Source: Paracoccaceae bacterium
GTDB lineage: Bacteria > Pseudomonadota > Alphaproteobacteria > Rhodobacterales > Rhodobacteraceae
Assembly: GCA_019454225.1 (NCBI GenBank)
Contig: CP075370.1
Span: 1,726,001 to 1,790,000, forward strand
DNA: 64,000 nt
Reading direction: 5' to 3'
A program made the translations under genes and the position numbers. The notes under the pieces were generated by a model. The model was not told the DNA's origin and ran no database searches. It saw nothing but the letters and a program-made list of their open reading frames with translations. Within the stretch, counting starts at the first letter, position 1. Each line of letters opens with the position of its first letter. Shown in pieces: positions 30,614-39,593 of this stretch.

Positions 30614-31208
30614 CCATCTGGCGGTGACGGCGCCCGATCTGGATGACGGCGTCGCGACGGTGGAGGCCTGGCTTGGCGTGACGCTGGGGCCGGGCGGGAA
30701 ACACGCGCTGATGTCCACGCACAACCGGTTGCTGGGCCTTGGCGACATCTATCTGGAGGTGATCACCCCCGATCCGGCGGCGCCACCGCCGGGGCGTCCG
30801 CGCTGGTTCCGGCTGGACGAGCGGCGCGGCGCGGCGCGGCTGACCAACTGGGTGGCCGCCTGCGACGACCTTGATGCCGCACTGGCCGCCGCCCCGCCCG
30901 GCGCGGGCCGCGCCGTGGCGCTGGAACGCGGCGCGTATCGCTGGCGCATGGGGATACCCGACGACGGCCGGCTGCCCTTTGGCGAATGCTTTCCCGCCCT
31001 GATCCAGTGGCAGGGCGCGGCGCATCCGGCCCGCGCGCTGCCGGTGTCGGGGGTCAGCCTTCGGCGGCTGATCGTGACGCATCCCGAGGCCAATGCGCTG
31101 CGCCGGGCGCTGGCGCCGCTGCGCGACGCGCGGGTGTCGGTGGTGTCGGGGCCGGTGGCGATCCGGGCCGAGTTCGACACGCCCCGGGGGCGCCGGTGGC
31201 TGGAATGA
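30600..31208 (+). CDS. Glyoxalase/VOC-like domain protein (Glyoxalase_3 type)
   Basis: A 202-residue protein matching the Glyoxalase_3 layout: WRLDHLAVTAPDLDDGVATVE at the start, HALMSTHNRLLGLGDIYLEVITPD for the metal-ligand strand region, and a C-terminal half with VSLRRLIVTHPEAN. His6, His41 and Glu53 are plausible metal ligands from the VOC fold, but the enzyme reaction is unknown. It overlaps ppx by 14 bases and the GNAT gene by four, so the three are co-translated. Confidence 0.72.
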   Translation: MWRLDHLAVTAPDLDDGVATVEAWLGVTLGPGGKHALMSTHNRLLGLGDIYLEVITPDPAAPPPGRPRWFRLDERRGAARLTNWVAACDDLDAALAAAPPGAGRAVALERGAYRWRMGIPDDGRLPFGECFPALIQWQGAAHPARALPVSGVSLRRLIVTHPEANALRRALAPLRDARVSVVSGPVAIRAEFDTPRGRRWLE

Positions 31209-31690
31209 TCCGGGCGGCAGACGCGGCCGATGCGGCGGGCATCCTGGCGATCTGGAACCCGGTGATTCGCGATACCGGGATCACCTTCAACCCGGTCGAA
31301 AAGACCGATGCCGAGGTGGCCGCGATGATCGCATCGCGGCAGGCGGCGGGTCAGGGGTTCTTCGTGGCGGCCGAGGGCGACACGGTTCTGGGCTTTGCCA
31401 CCTATGCGCAGTTCCGGGGCGGGGCGGGCTATGCCCGGACGATGGAGCATACGATCCTGCTGCATCCGGCGGCGCATGGCCGGGGGGTCGGCCGCCGCCT
31501 GATGGCCACGGTCGAGGATCATGCCCGCGCCGGCGGCGCCGGTTCGATGTTCGGCGGCGTGTCGGCCGAGAACACGGCCGGCCGTGCCTTTCACGCGGCC
31601 ATCGGCTATGCCGAGGTGGCCGTGCTGCATCGGGTGGGCTGGAAGTTCGGCCGCTGGTTCGATCTGGTCCTGATGCAGAAATTTCTCTGA
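31205..31690 (+). CDS. GNAT N-acetyltransferase (phosphinothricin/methionine-sulfone type)
   Basis: A 161-residue GNAT acetyltransferase of the Pat/Bar/MddA-like group that uses acetyl-CoA to acetylate small amino compounds. Residues 1-20 (IRAADAADAAGILAIWNPVI) match the group, the acetyl-CoA loop is HGRGVGRRLM, and the C-terminal GYAEVAVLHRVGWKFGRWFDLVLMQ is diagnostic. Substrates in the family include L-methionine sulfone/sulfoximine and amino-acid analogues; the native one is unknown here. The start overlaps the VOC-like gene stop (ATGA). Confidence 0.85.
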   Translation: MIRAADAADAAGILAIWNPVIRDTGITFNPVEKTDAEVAAMIASRQAAGQGFFVAAEGDTVLGFATYAQFRGGAGYARTMEHTILLHPAAHGRGVGRRLMATVEDHARAGGAGSMFGGVSAENTAGRAFHAAIGYAEVAVLHRVGWKFGRWFDLVLMQKFL

Positions 31691-31747
31691 CAGGCGTCGC
31701 GCTTCCCGCTATGCTGCGCGCGCATAATCTGTGACGCGCCCGCCCTC

Positions 31748-32449
31748 ATGTCGATCTGGACCCGTATCAGCGAGGCAGTCGCGGCCCTTGGCCGGGGTGA
31801 AGGGCTGTCGGCGATCCTTGACCGGCTGCGCGGGGCACCGCTTGCCTCGCCCGAGCGGACGGTGGGCTTTACCATCGCGGTGATCGCTCTGGGCGCCAAG
31901 ATGGCCAAGGCCGACGGCCAGGTGACGCGCGACGAGGTTTCCGCGTTCCGCCGCATCTTCATGATCCCGCCCGAGGAAGAGGGCAACGCCGGTCGGGTGT
32001 TCGATCTGGCCAGGCAGGACGTGGCGGGGTTCGATGCCTATGCGCGCAAGGTGGCGGCGATGTTCCCCGGCGAGGACGGCCGCAAGACGCTGATGGACGT
32101 GCTGGAGGGGCTGTTCGCCGTCGCCATGGCCGATGGCGACTTTCACCCCTCGGAGGATGCCTTCCTGATGGAGGTGGCGCGGATCTTCGGGGTCGGGGGA
32201 CCGTGCTTCCGCTCGATCCGGGCGCGGTTTGTCGATGGCGCCCCGCGCGATCCCTATGATGTGCTGGGCGTGTCGCCCTTCGCGCCGATGGACAAGGTGC
32301 GCGAGGCCTGGCGCCAGGCGGTCAAGGACAGCCACCCCGACACGCTGATCGCGCGGGGAGTTCCGCCCGAGGCGGTGAAGCTGGCGGAACGCAGGCTGAT
32401 CGCCGTGAACGAGGCCTGGACCGAGATCAATGCCCGCCAGCCCGCCTGA
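31748..32449 (+). CDS. TerB-DnaJ (DjlA-like) co-chaperone
   Basis: A 233-residue protein with an N-terminal TerB-like helical domain (residues 35-150, including IALGAKMAKADGQVTRDEV and a repeat VAMADGDFHPSEDAFL) and a C-terminal J domain (residues 167-230) with the HPD tripeptide at 196-198 in KDSHPDTLI. Such DjlA-like proteins recruit DnaK; the transmembrane helix of enteric DjlA is lacking, so this one is cytoplasmic or peripherally attached. It overlaps the next gene by 20 bases. Confidence 0.85.
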   Translation: MSIWTRISEAVAALGRGEGLSAILDRLRGAPLASPERTVGFTIAVIALGAKMAKADGQVTRDEVSAFRRIFMIPPEEEGNAGRVFDLARQDVAGFDAYARKVAAMFPGEDGRKTLMDVLEGLFAVAMADGDFHPSEDAFLMEVARIFGVGGPCFRSIRARFVDGAPRDPYDVLGVSPFAPMDKVREAWRQAVKDSHPDTLIARGVPPEAVKLAERRLIAVNEAWTEINARQPA

Positions 32450-33509
32450 GGGCGGCCCACCCGCATCCACCCCCGGGCTGCGGATCGCGACCTGGAATGT
32501 CGAGTGGTTCAATGCGCTGTTCGACGATGCCGGGCGGATGCTGGACGACGCCGAGCCGTCGCAGCGCCACGGGGTGACGCGCGGCGAACAACTGGGCGCG
32601 ATCGGCATCGTGATGACGGCGCTGCAGGCCGATGCGCTGGTGGTGGTCGAGGCGCCTGACCAGTCGGCCCGCCGGTCCTGCGTGCGGGCGCTCGAGGGGT
32701 TCGCGGCGGCCTGCGGGCTGCGGACCCGGCGCGCGATCAGCGGGCATCCGTCCGACAGCGAACAGGAAATCGCGGTGATGTACGATCCCGACCGGATCGC
32801 GCTGCACCATGACCCGCAGGACGGCCCGCCCGGCGGCCATGCGCCGCGGTTCGACGGGGTGTTCCATCTGGACCTCGACGCCGACGACCTGCCCGAGATG
32901 GTGCGGTGGTCGCGCCCGCCGCTGGAACTGGCGGCGACGGGCGGCGGGCGGCGGTTCCGGCTGATCGGGGTTCATGCGAAGTCGAAGGCGCCCTACGGCG
33001 CGCGCGACGCCGACCACGCGACCCGCATCGCCATCGAGAACCGCCGAAAGCAGCTGGCGCAATGCGTCTGGCTGCGCCGCCGGGTCGAGGCGCATCTGGC
33101 GGCGGGCGACAGCGTGATCGTGGCGGGCGATTTCAACGACGGCCCGGGCCTGGACGACTACGAGCGGCTGTTCGGGCGGTCGGGGGTCGAGGTGGTGCTG
33201 GGGCCCGGGGCCGAACCGGCGCTGCGGGTGCACGATCCCCATGCGGCGATGACGCTGGGACGGCGGATCGGACTGGCGCCGACCACGGCGCGGTTCTTCC
33301 AGAAACAGCACCGCCGGTATTTCGAGGCGCTGCTCGATTTCGTGATGGTGTCGCCCGATCTGGCGGCGCTGCGCCCCGACTGGCGCATCTGGCATCCGTT
33401 CAACGACCCCCGCATCGCCGCCGTGCCCGACCTGCGCGAGGCGCTGCTGGCGGCCTCGGACCATTTCCCTGTCTCGGTCGACCTGCCGCCGGTTCGCGAT
33501 GTGATTTGA
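32430..33509 (+). CDS. Endonuclease/exonuclease/phosphatase-family protein
   Basis: A 359-residue metal-dependent phosphoesterase of the DNase I/exonuclease III superfamily. The N-terminal RIATWNVEWFNAL carries metal-site Asn and Glu, VVVEAP the second acid, VAGDFNDGPGLDDYE the catalytic Asp/Asn pair, and AASDHFPVSVDLP the terminal Asp-His dyad. Substrate may be nucleic acid or a phosphoester. No signal peptide is evident. It begins inside the TerB-DnaJ gene by 20 bases, a coupling that is often conserved in Rhodobacterales. Confidence 0.82.
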   Translation: MPASPPEGGPPASTPGLRIATWNVEWFNALFDDAGRMLDDAEPSQRHGVTRGEQLGAIGIVMTALQADALVVVEAPDQSARRSCVRALEGFAAACGLRTRRAISGHPSDSEQEIAVMYDPDRIALHHDPQDGPPGGHAPRFDGVFHLDLDADDLPEMVRWSRPPLELAATGGGRRFRLIGVHAKSKAPYGARDADHATRIAIENRRKQLAQCVWLRRRVEAHLAAGDSVIVAGDFNDGPGLDDYERLFGRSGVEVVLGPGAEPALRVHDPHAAMTLGRRIGLAPTTARFFQKQHRRYFEALLDFVMVSPDLAALRPDWRIWHPFNDPRIAAVPDLREALLAASDHFPVSVDLPPVRDVI

Positions 33510-33540
33510 AAGCGTCATCGAAGGGGCGCATACTGTGCCC

Positions 33541-33921
33541 ATGCGTGCCGTCGCCCTTGCCATCGGACTGGTCGTTGCCCTGTCGCCCCCGCTGCGGGCG
33601 CAAGAGGCCGCGCCCGGGGGCGACGACGGGTTCAGCCTGATGGAAGAGGGCGCGCGCCTGCTGTTCCGCGGTCTCATGCAGGAGATGGAGCCCGCCCTGG
33701 ACGAGATGGGCCGCGCGTTGCAGGACATCGAGCCCGCGCTGCGCGAGATGGGCCCGAAGCTGCGGCAGCTTGTGGACCTGATGGGCGATGTCACGCAGTA
33801 CGAGGCGCCGGAGCGGATGCCGAACGGCGACATCCTGATCCGCCGCCGGCCGGGTGCCCCGCCGCCTCCGGCGCTGCCCGGCCTTCCCGCACCCCAGCCG
33901 CAGGGCGAGATCGAGCTCTAG
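33541..33921 (+). CDS. Small exported protein, coiled-coil rich
   Basis: A 126-residue protein with signal peptide MRAVALAIGLVVALSPPLRA and a heptad-like helical centre (FRGLMQEMEPALDEMGRALQDIEPALREMGPKL) followed by a short beta-like segment and proline-rich tail. Rhodobacterales homologues are often mislabelled AAA+ ATPase; no Walker motif is present. ATG 33541 is favoured over a GTG at 33535 because the signal peptide begins there. It converges with the WcbI-like gene and overlaps its end by four bases. Function unknown. Confidence 0.7.
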   Translation: MRAVALAIGLVVALSPPLRAQEAAPGGDDGFSLMEEGARLLFRGLMQEMEPALDEMGRALQDIEPALREMGPKLRQLVDLMGDVTQYEAPERMPNGDILIRRRPGAPPPPALPGLPAPQPQGEIEL

Positions 33922-34856
33922 GCGGCGAACCGCGCCGCCACGCGGGCGAAGTCGTCCATGTGCGGGCGCAGGTGCGGCGAGGCCGCCAGCCGGTCGCGCG
34001 GCAGCCCGGAAAGCGCGGCATGTCCCAGCGCCACGAAATCGTCCAGCGTCAGCACGTTCGGCATGCCCTCCACGGTGCCGGGCCGGAACAGGTAGGGGTC
34101 GGAATAGGGCAGGCGGTGGCGCGCGGCGATTTCCGGGTAGACCGGGAAAACCCCGAAAGGGGCCAGCGCGTTCGGCAGGACCGAAGGATCGGTCGGCAGG
34201 CCCGACGGATGGGCGAGCCCGCGTTCCTCGAGATGGCTGACGATCACCTGCGCATAGGCCGCGAAGGTCACCGCCGTGGGGTGGTTCACCGTCAGAAAGC
34301 CGCGTTCGCGGCGGACCAGCCGTGCCATCCGGTCGGCGAACGGAACGTCCACCTGCAACTCGCGTTCGCGGAACTCGGCAAGCGAGGCGGCAAAGGCCCG
34401 GTTGTAGCCGAGCGCGCGGTAGACCTCGGGGCGGAACAGGGCCCGGGCGGTCTCGGGCGGAAGGCCCTGCGCCACAGAAAGCGCGACGATCCGCGAATGG
34501 TAGTCGCCCATCGGCCCCTGCACCCGCTGCCCCATGCCGCCCACATAGGTAAGGTCGGGATGCAGGCCCGCGAAATAGATGTTGTGGATCAGCAGCACCG
34601 GCCGTCCGGCGAAGGTTCCGGCGATCTGCGGCCGCGACAGGGCACCGAACTCGGCCGACAGCGGCACCGACAGCACCACGTCGGCCCCGGACCCCGGGCC
34701 TGCCAGCAGTTCCGCGATGCGGGCTGCCCGGTTGGCCTCGTTCGTCTGGTTGACCGAGAAGGCCGTGAACTGCATGTCGCGGCAGAAATAGCCAAGCATC
34801 TGGGCCAGGGGCGCCGCCTGGCAGTTCGAGATGACAAGGCCGCGCTTCTTCTGCAT
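33918..34856 (-). CDS. WcbI-family polysaccharide-biosynthesis protein
   Basis: A 312-residue protein with the WcbI-type N-terminal motif RGLVISNCQAAPLAQMLGYF and a second conserved part GRPVLLIHNIYFAGLHPDLTYVG, followed by MGDYHSRI. WcbI proteins are SGNH-like and implicated in acetylation of capsular or surface polysaccharide. No capsule cluster surrounds it. ATG 34856 is chosen; a GTG at 34868 would add four residues. The end of the gene overlaps that of the small exported protein. Confidence 0.8.
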   Translation of the reverse strand: MQKKRGLVISNCQAAPLAQMLGYFCRDMQFTAFSVNQTNEANRAARIAELLAGPGSGADVVLSVPLSAEFGALSRPQIAGTFAGRPVLLIHNIYFAGLHPDLTYVGGMGQRVQGPMGDYHSRIVALSVAQGLPPETARALFRPEVYRALGYNRAFAASLAEFRERELQVDVPFADRMARLVRRERGFLTVNHPTAVTFAAYAQVIVSHLEERGLAHPSGLPTDPSVLPNALAPFGVFPVYPEIAARHRLPYSDPYLFRPGTVEGMPNVLTLDDFVALGHAALSGLPRDRLAASPHLRPHMDDFARVAARFAA

Positions 34857-34920
34857 CGGGGCTTTCACGGTGCTGTCCGGGCGCCTTGCCCGGCGGCGCG
34901 GGGGCGGGTAGGGAACAGGA

Positions 34921-35697
34921 ATGCTTTCCTACCAGCATCTTTATCACGCGGGCAACCCGGCGGATGTGCACAAGCACGCCGGGCTGGCGCTGATGCTCGA
35001 CTACATGACAGCCAAGGACAAGCCGCTGACCTATATCGAGACGCATGCGGGCCGTGGGCTCTATGATCTCGACGCGGCAGAGGCGCGCCGGACGGGCGAG
35101 GCGGCGGCGGGCGTGGGGCGGCTGGCCGGGCGGTTTCCGCCTGACCATCCCTATGCGCGGCGGCTGGCGCAGGTCCGGGCGCATTGGGGCGCGCAGGCCT
35201 ATCCCGGGTCGCCGCTGATCGCGGCGCTGACACTGCGGATGGGCGATGTGATGCATCTGGCGGAACTGCACCCCCGGGAACATGCAGCACTTGCGGCGGC
35301 GATGTCGGGCTTCGGTGCGCATCTGCATGACCGCGACGGGATCGAGATGGCGCTGGCGCTGACGCCCCCGATGCCGCGCCGCGGCCTGATGCTGATCGAC
35401 CCGTCCTGGGAGGTGAAGGAGGATTACGACGCGATCCCCCTCGCCATGGGGCGGATCGCGCGGAAATGGAACGTCGGCGTGATCGCGCTGTGGTATCCGA
35501 TCCTCGCGTCCGGGCCGCATCTGGCGATGCTGGACCTGCTGGCCGGGATGTTTCCCGAGGGACTGCGGCACGAGGTGCGGTTTCCGCCGGTGCGGCCGGG
35601 GCATCGCATGGCGGGATCGGGCTTGTTCGTGGTCAACCCGCCCTGGGGCACGGCCGAGGGCCTGGCCGGGGTGGCGGAGGTGTTCGGCAGCGCCTGA
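34921..35697 (+). CDS. rlmJ: 23S rRNA A2030 N6-methyltransferase RlmJ
   Basis: A 258-residue enzyme that methylates N6 of A2030 in 23S rRNA. The RlmJ N-terminus MLSYQHLYHAGNPADVHKHA is clear, with the SAM site YIETHAGRGLYDL near residue 38 and the catalytic motif IV in the form LIDPSWEVKEDY (enteric homologues have DPPY-type). The end FVVNPPWGTAEG is also family-specific. It starts divergently from the WcbI-like gene with a 64-base gap. Confidence 0.92.
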   Translation: MLSYQHLYHAGNPADVHKHAGLALMLDYMTAKDKPLTYIETHAGRGLYDLDAAEARRTGEAAAGVGRLAGRFPPDHPYARRLAQVRAHWGAQAYPGSPLIAALTLRMGDVMHLAELHPREHAALAAAMSGFGAHLHDRDGIEMALALTPPMPRRGLMLIDPSWEVKEDYDAIPLAMGRIARKWNVGVIALWYPILASGPHLAMLDLLAGMFPEGLRHEVRFPPVRPGHRMAGSGLFVVNPPWGTAEGLAGVAEVFGSA

Positions 35698-35727
35698 GCG
35701 GCGCGTCACGGAGAGAGGAGAGCGATC

Positions 35728-36021
35728 ATGCCAAAGGGATACTGGGTGGCACAGGTGGATGTGGCCGACCCGCAGGCCTATGAGGCCTACCGGCGCGCCA
35801 ATGCGGTGCCCTTCGCCCGCCACGGTGCCCGCTTTCTGGTGCGCGGCGGCGCCGCGTTCCAGGCCGAGGGCCGGTCGCGCGCCCGCACCGTGGTGATCGA
35901 GTTCCCCACGATCGAGGCCGCCCGCGCCTGCTGGGACGACCCCGACTACGCCGCCGCCCGCGCGCTGCGCCTGCCGGTGTCCGAGGCCGACCTGGTGATC
36001 GTCGAGGGGTGGGAGGGCTGA
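35728..36021 (+). CDS. DUF1330 family protein
   Basis: A 97-residue ferredoxin-fold (dimeric alpha/beta barrel-like) protein of the DUF1330 family: KGYWVAQVDVADPQAYEAYRR, GARFLVRGGA, TVVIEFPTIEAARACWDDPDY. Members are soluble and their biochemical role is not established. GAGAGGAG lies seven bases before the ATG. It stands between rlmJ and the converging MATE gene (four bases between stops). Confidence 0.85.
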   Translation: MPKGYWVAQVDVADPQAYEAYRRANAVPFARHGARFLVRGGAAFQAEGRSRARTVVIEFPTIEAARACWDDPDYAAARALRLPVSEADLVIVEGWEG

Positions 36022-36025
36022 CCGG

Positions 36026-37393
36026 TCAGCCCGGCAGCCGTCGCCAGAACCGCGCCATCAGCAGTGCCGCCGCCAGCGTCAGCCCCACCACCAGCCCCAG
36101 CCACAGGCCGGGGCCGCCCATCCCCAGCGGGAAGGCCAGCACATAGCTGGTCGGGATGCCGATGGCCCAGTAGCTGAAGGCCGCCAGCCACATCGGCACG
36201 CGGGTATCCTGCACGCCCCGCAGCAGGCCCAGCGCCATGACCTGCATGCCGTCGGCCAGCTGGAACAGCGCCGCCACCGCCAGAAGCGTGGTGCCGAAGG
36301 CCAGGATCAGCGGCGCGGCCGGGTCGGCCGGGTCGATGAACAGCGCGATGATGCTTTCGGGCAGCGCCAGGAACAGCGCGACCGTGACCAGCGCAAAGCC
36401 GAAGGACAGCACGACCGCGACCTGCGCGCCCAGCCGCATGCCCGCGACATCGCCCATGCCATGCGCCCGGCCGGTGCGCACGGTGACCGCGTTCGACAGG
36501 CCGACATGGACCATGAAGGTCAGCGCCGTCACCTCGATGGCGATGCCGTGGGCGGCAAGCTCGACCGTGCCGATCCAGCCCATCATCAGCGCCGATGCCT
36601 GGAACAGCCCGCCTTCGGCAAGCCCGGTCAGTCCGATCGGCCAGCCGAGGCGGAACACCTGGACCAGCGCGGGCCAGTCCGGCCGCCAGAACCGCACGAA
36701 GAAGGCGTAGCGGCGCAGCGCGGGCAGGACGCTGGCATAGACGACCAGCACGGTCAGCGAGAAGACCTGCACCGCCACCGTGGCGATGGCCGAGCCCATC
36801 ACGCCCAGTTCCGGCGCACCCCAGTTGCCGAAGATCAGCGCCCAGTTCAGCGCCGCGTTCAGCAGGGCCGCCGCGACGGTCACCCACAGCACGACCTGCG
36901 TGCGTTCCAGTGCCGCCAGCGCGTTCTTCAGCGCCATCACCATCAGCGCCGGCATCAGCCCCAGTCCGGCGACGCGCATGTAGTCGGCGGCCAGAGCCGA
37001 GACGTCGGGTTTCTGGGCCAGCCCCAGCAGGATCGGTTCGGACCACCAGAACACCGGATAGAAGGCCAGGCCGAAGCCGATCGACAGCCAGAGCGCCATG
37101 CGGGTGTCGCGGCGGACCTGGGCGGGGTCGCCCCGGCCGAGCGCGGCCGCGACCATCGGCATCACGGCATGGGCGAAGCCCGAGCCGAGGATGAAGACGA
37201 TGAAGAAGCTTGACGCGCCCAGCACGCCGGCGGCCAGCGGCAGCACCCCGTACCAGCCCAGCATGATGGTGTCGGTGACATGCAGCGCGATCTGCGCCAG
37301 GTGGCTGCCGATCAGCGGCAGCCCCAGCACGAGCGTGGCGCGCGCATGGCCCGCCGCGGAGAGCGGAGGCTGGAGGGTGGACGACATCGACAT
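36026..37393 (-). CDS. MATE family efflux transporter
   Basis: A 455-residue membrane protein with about twelve helices in two homologous halves, typical of NorM-type MATE exporters that expel cationic drugs against Na+ or H+. Typical pieces are LPLIGSHLAQIALHVTDTIMLGWYG at the first helix and AALLNAALNWALIFGNWGAPELGVMGSAIAT in the middle. Substrate not deducible. An alternative methionine (M3) lies two codons inside. It is separated from the gntR gene by 156 bases. Confidence 0.9.
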   Translation of the reverse strand: MSMSSTLQPPLSAAGHARATLVLGLPLIGSHLAQIALHVTDTIMLGWYGVLPLAAGVLGASSFFIVFILGSGFAHAVMPMVAAALGRGDPAQVRRDTRMALWLSIGFGLAFYPVFWWSEPILLGLAQKPDVSALAADYMRVAGLGLMPALMVMALKNALAALERTQVVLWVTVAAALLNAALNWALIFGNWGAPELGVMGSAIATVAVQVFSLTVLVVYASVLPALRRYAFFVRFWRPDWPALVQVFRLGWPIGLTGLAEGGLFQASALMMGWIGTVELAAHGIAIEVTALTFMVHVGLSNAVTVRTGRAHGMGDVAGMRLGAQVAVVLSFGFALVTVALFLALPESIIALFIDPADPAAPLILAFGTTLLAVAALFQLADGMQVMALGLLRGVQDTRVPMWLAAFSYWAIGIPTSYVLAFPLGMGGPGLWLGLVVGLTLAAALLMARFWRRLPG

Positions 37394-37549
37394 GACCGCG
37401 CCCTAGCGCGGGCGCGCGGGCAGGGCAAGGGGGCGCGCGCGGGTCGCCGGGCGTCCCACGGTGGGACATTTTTCGGGCCGTTTGTTTTCAATGGCTTGAC
37501 CTGGCCGCGTTAAGCCTTTGTCAAGACTTCGCCCCGACGTGCCGCCGCG

Positions 37550-38329
37550 CTAGGCCCCGCGCCAGTAGTCTTCCGCGAGCGATCGGTTGAGGTCGAGCAT
37601 CGCCGACATCGCCTTGCGCGCGCCTTCGGCGTCGCGGGCCGCGATGGCCTCGGCCACGGCGATGTGGCCTTCGCGGCTGACCTTTTCGTTCTGCGGGTTC
37701 CCCACGCCGAATTCGTAGGACACGCGCAGCATGGTCAGGATGATCGGGCGCATCTGCCGCATCACGTTGTTCCGCGTCATGTCGAGCAGCGTCAGGTGGA
37801 AGCGGCAGTCGGCGTCGAACAGGTGTTCGACATCGACCTGGCCGGGGTGGATGGCATTTGCGGCTGCAAGCAGGGTCCGCACCTGTTCGGGCGTGGCGCG
37901 GCGGGCGGCCAGCGCCGCCGCCGCCGGTTCGAGGATGGCGCGGAGTTCGGTGGTTTCGGCAAAGATGCGGCGGATGCGCGGATGTGCCGGGTCGTGCCAC
38001 ATGACCACATCGGCATCGAGCAGGTTCCATTCCTCGATCGGGCGCACGCGCGTGCCGTAGCGCCGCGCGGTGCGGACCAGGCCCTTGCCCGACAGCACCT
38101 TGATGGCGTCGCGCAGCGTGGCGCGGCTGACGCCGAGCGATTCCGCAAGCTCCTCTTCCGTCGGCATCACCGCCTCGGGCGAGTAGACGTCATTGGTGAT
38201 CCGCTGCCCCAGGACCTCGACCGCCTGCTTGGCCGCGCCGGTGGGCAGGGCCGAGGTGAATTCGGCCGGAATCTGCAGGTCCAGATGACGGCGCGAGGGG
38301 GCTGCGGCTGTCGCGTGCCTGTGGGTCAA
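37550..38329 (-). CDS. GntR/FadR-family transcriptional regulator
   Basis: A 259-residue regulator with a winged helix at residues 32-98 (EEELAESLGVSRATLRDAIKVLSGKGLV) and an FCD ligand-binding domain from about residue 115. Metal/acid-binding residues typical of FCD are suggested by DADCRFHLTLLDMTRN and GHIAVAEAIAARD. FadR-type GntR proteins commonly repress sugar-acid genes. It is divergent from the TRAP transporter and dehydratase genes, which it probably controls. An open 5' region of 139 bases holds a candidate operator. Confidence 0.85.
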   Translation of the reverse strand: MTHRHATAAAPSRRHLDLQIPAEFTSALPTGAAKQAVEVLGQRITNDVYSPEAVMPTEEELAESLGVSRATLRDAIKVLSGKGLVRTARRYGTRVRPIEEWNLLDADVVMWHDPAHPRIRRIFAETTELRAILEPAAAALAARRATPEQVRTLLAAANAIHPGQVDVEHLFDADCRFHLTLLDMTRNNVMRQMRPIILTMLRVSYEFGVGNPQNEKVSREGHIAVAEAIAARDAEGARKAMSAMLDLNRSLAEDYWRGA

Positions 38330-38370
38330 GCGCTCGATCCTTCTTTACATGTGATCTAGAACTGTTCATT

Positions 38371-38385
38371 CTACATCCTATGTAG
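38371..38385. promoter_or_regulatory. Candidate GntR operator in the gntR-TRAP divergent region
   Basis: CTACAT and ATGTAG form a perfect 6-bp inverted repeat around CCT, in the AT-rich part of the gap between the divergent gntR and TRAP genes. Size and symmetry fit a FadR-subfamily GntR site, but only one copy is seen and no consensus was tested. Confidence 0.4.
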
Positions 38386-38468
38386 TGCCACCCGGCCTGC
38401 ACTGGCAACGTCTGGCAGCAAGCACCAAGACCATGCGCCCGCGGACCCAGCCAAATGGAGGAGGACCA

Positions 38469-39497
38469 ATGAACATGAAACATGTGATCTGTGCGGCTGC
38501 CCTGGTGGCGGCGTCCCTTGCCGTGGGTGCATCCGATGCCGATGCCACGGAGATCAAGTTCGGCATCGGGATGCCCGAGGGCGATTCCCCCGAGTATCAG
38601 GCCCTTGTGCGGTTCAAGGAATATGTCGAGTTCAAGACCAACGGCGAGATCACGGTGCGGCTGTTCCCCAACAACCAGCTGGGCGGCGAGCGCGAGATGA
38701 TCGAGATGGTCCAGCAGGGCAGCCTTGAGCTGAGCTTTCCGGCCGATGGCGCGATGAGCGGCTTCTATGCGCCGATGCAGGTGTGGTCGATTCCCTACCT
38801 GTTCGAATCCGCGCCGGTGGCCTGGAAGGTGCTGGAAAGCGACTTTGCCGAGAAGATGAAGGACGACATGCTGGCGACCACCGGCATCCGGGCGCTGGCA
38901 TTCTCGCAGAACGGGTTCCGGTCGTTCACCAACAACGTGCGGCCGCTGGTCAATCCCGAGGATATCGCGGGGCTGAAGATCCGGACCATGGAAAGCCCGG
39001 TCTACATGACGATGGTCAATTCGCTGGGCGCCACGGCGGTTCCGATCAGCGGCGCCGAGGTGGTGATGGCGCTGCGGCAGGGCGTGGTCGACGGGCAGGA
39101 AAACCCGCCGGCGGTGGTCTACAACGGCGGCCACGGCGAGGTGCAGAAGTATTACACGCTGAACGAGCATACCTTCGGGCTGCATGTGATCATCGCCAAC
39201 AACGACTGGTTCAGTTCGCTGGAGCCGGGGCACCAGCAGGTGATCCAGGATGCCGCGCAACTGATGGCCTGGACCGAGAACCTGCTGAAGACCGAGGGCG
39301 ACTGGCGCTACAGCCGCAGGCTGGCCGAGGAGCTGGGCATGCAGATCCACGTCTCGACCCCGGCGGAGAAGGCGGCCTTCAAGGCCGTGGCACAGCCCCC
39401 GGTGCTGGAGTTCATCCGCAGCCGGGTGGGCAGCGACCTGGTGGACGAGCTGACTGCGGCGGTGGACGCGGCCAAGGCCGAGCTTTACGGCAACTGA
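38469..39497 (+). CDS. TRAP transporter solute-binding protein (DctP type)
   Basis: A 342-residue periplasmic binding protein of a tripartite ATP-independent transporter. The signal peptide (about residues 1-27) precedes TEIKFGIGMPEGDSPEYQALVRF. The DctP signature includes GEITVRLFPNNQLGGEREMIEMVQQG and GLKIRTMESPVYMTMVNSLGATAVPI, the latter with the Arg that usually binds the ligand carboxylate. Start 38469 is marked by GGAGGAGG. With the adjacent aldonate dehydratase, a sugar acid or other carboxylate is the probable ligand. Confidence 0.93.
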   Translation: MNMKHVICAAALVAASLAVGASDADATEIKFGIGMPEGDSPEYQALVRFKEYVEFKTNGEITVRLFPNNQLGGEREMIEMVQQGSLELSFPADGAMSGFYAPMQVWSIPYLFESAPVAWKVLESDFAEKMKDDMLATTGIRALAFSQNGFRSFTNNVRPLVNPEDIAGLKIRTMESPVYMTMVNSLGATAVPISGAEVVMALRQGVVDGQENPPAVVYNGGHGEVQKYYTLNEHTFGLHVIIANNDWFSSLEPGHQQVIQDAAQLMAWTENLLKTEGDWRYSRRLAEELGMQIHVSTPAEKAAFKAVAQPPVLEFIRSRVGSDLVDELTAAVDAAKAELYGN

Positions 39498-39593
39498 TCG
39501 CGGCGCGGCCCCGGCCCGGTCGCAGGACCGGACCGGGGCGGCGTCCGCGCGCCGGCAGGATGCCGCGCGCGCCCCGCGCACAAGGGAATTCCG

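Noticed and set aside
26690-30748. A 1352-codon open frame antisense to ppk1 and ppx
   Set aside because: It is the mirror of two clear enzymes in GC-rich DNA, where stop codons are rare on the opposite strand; its translation is rich in Arg, Pro, His and Gln and has no domain.
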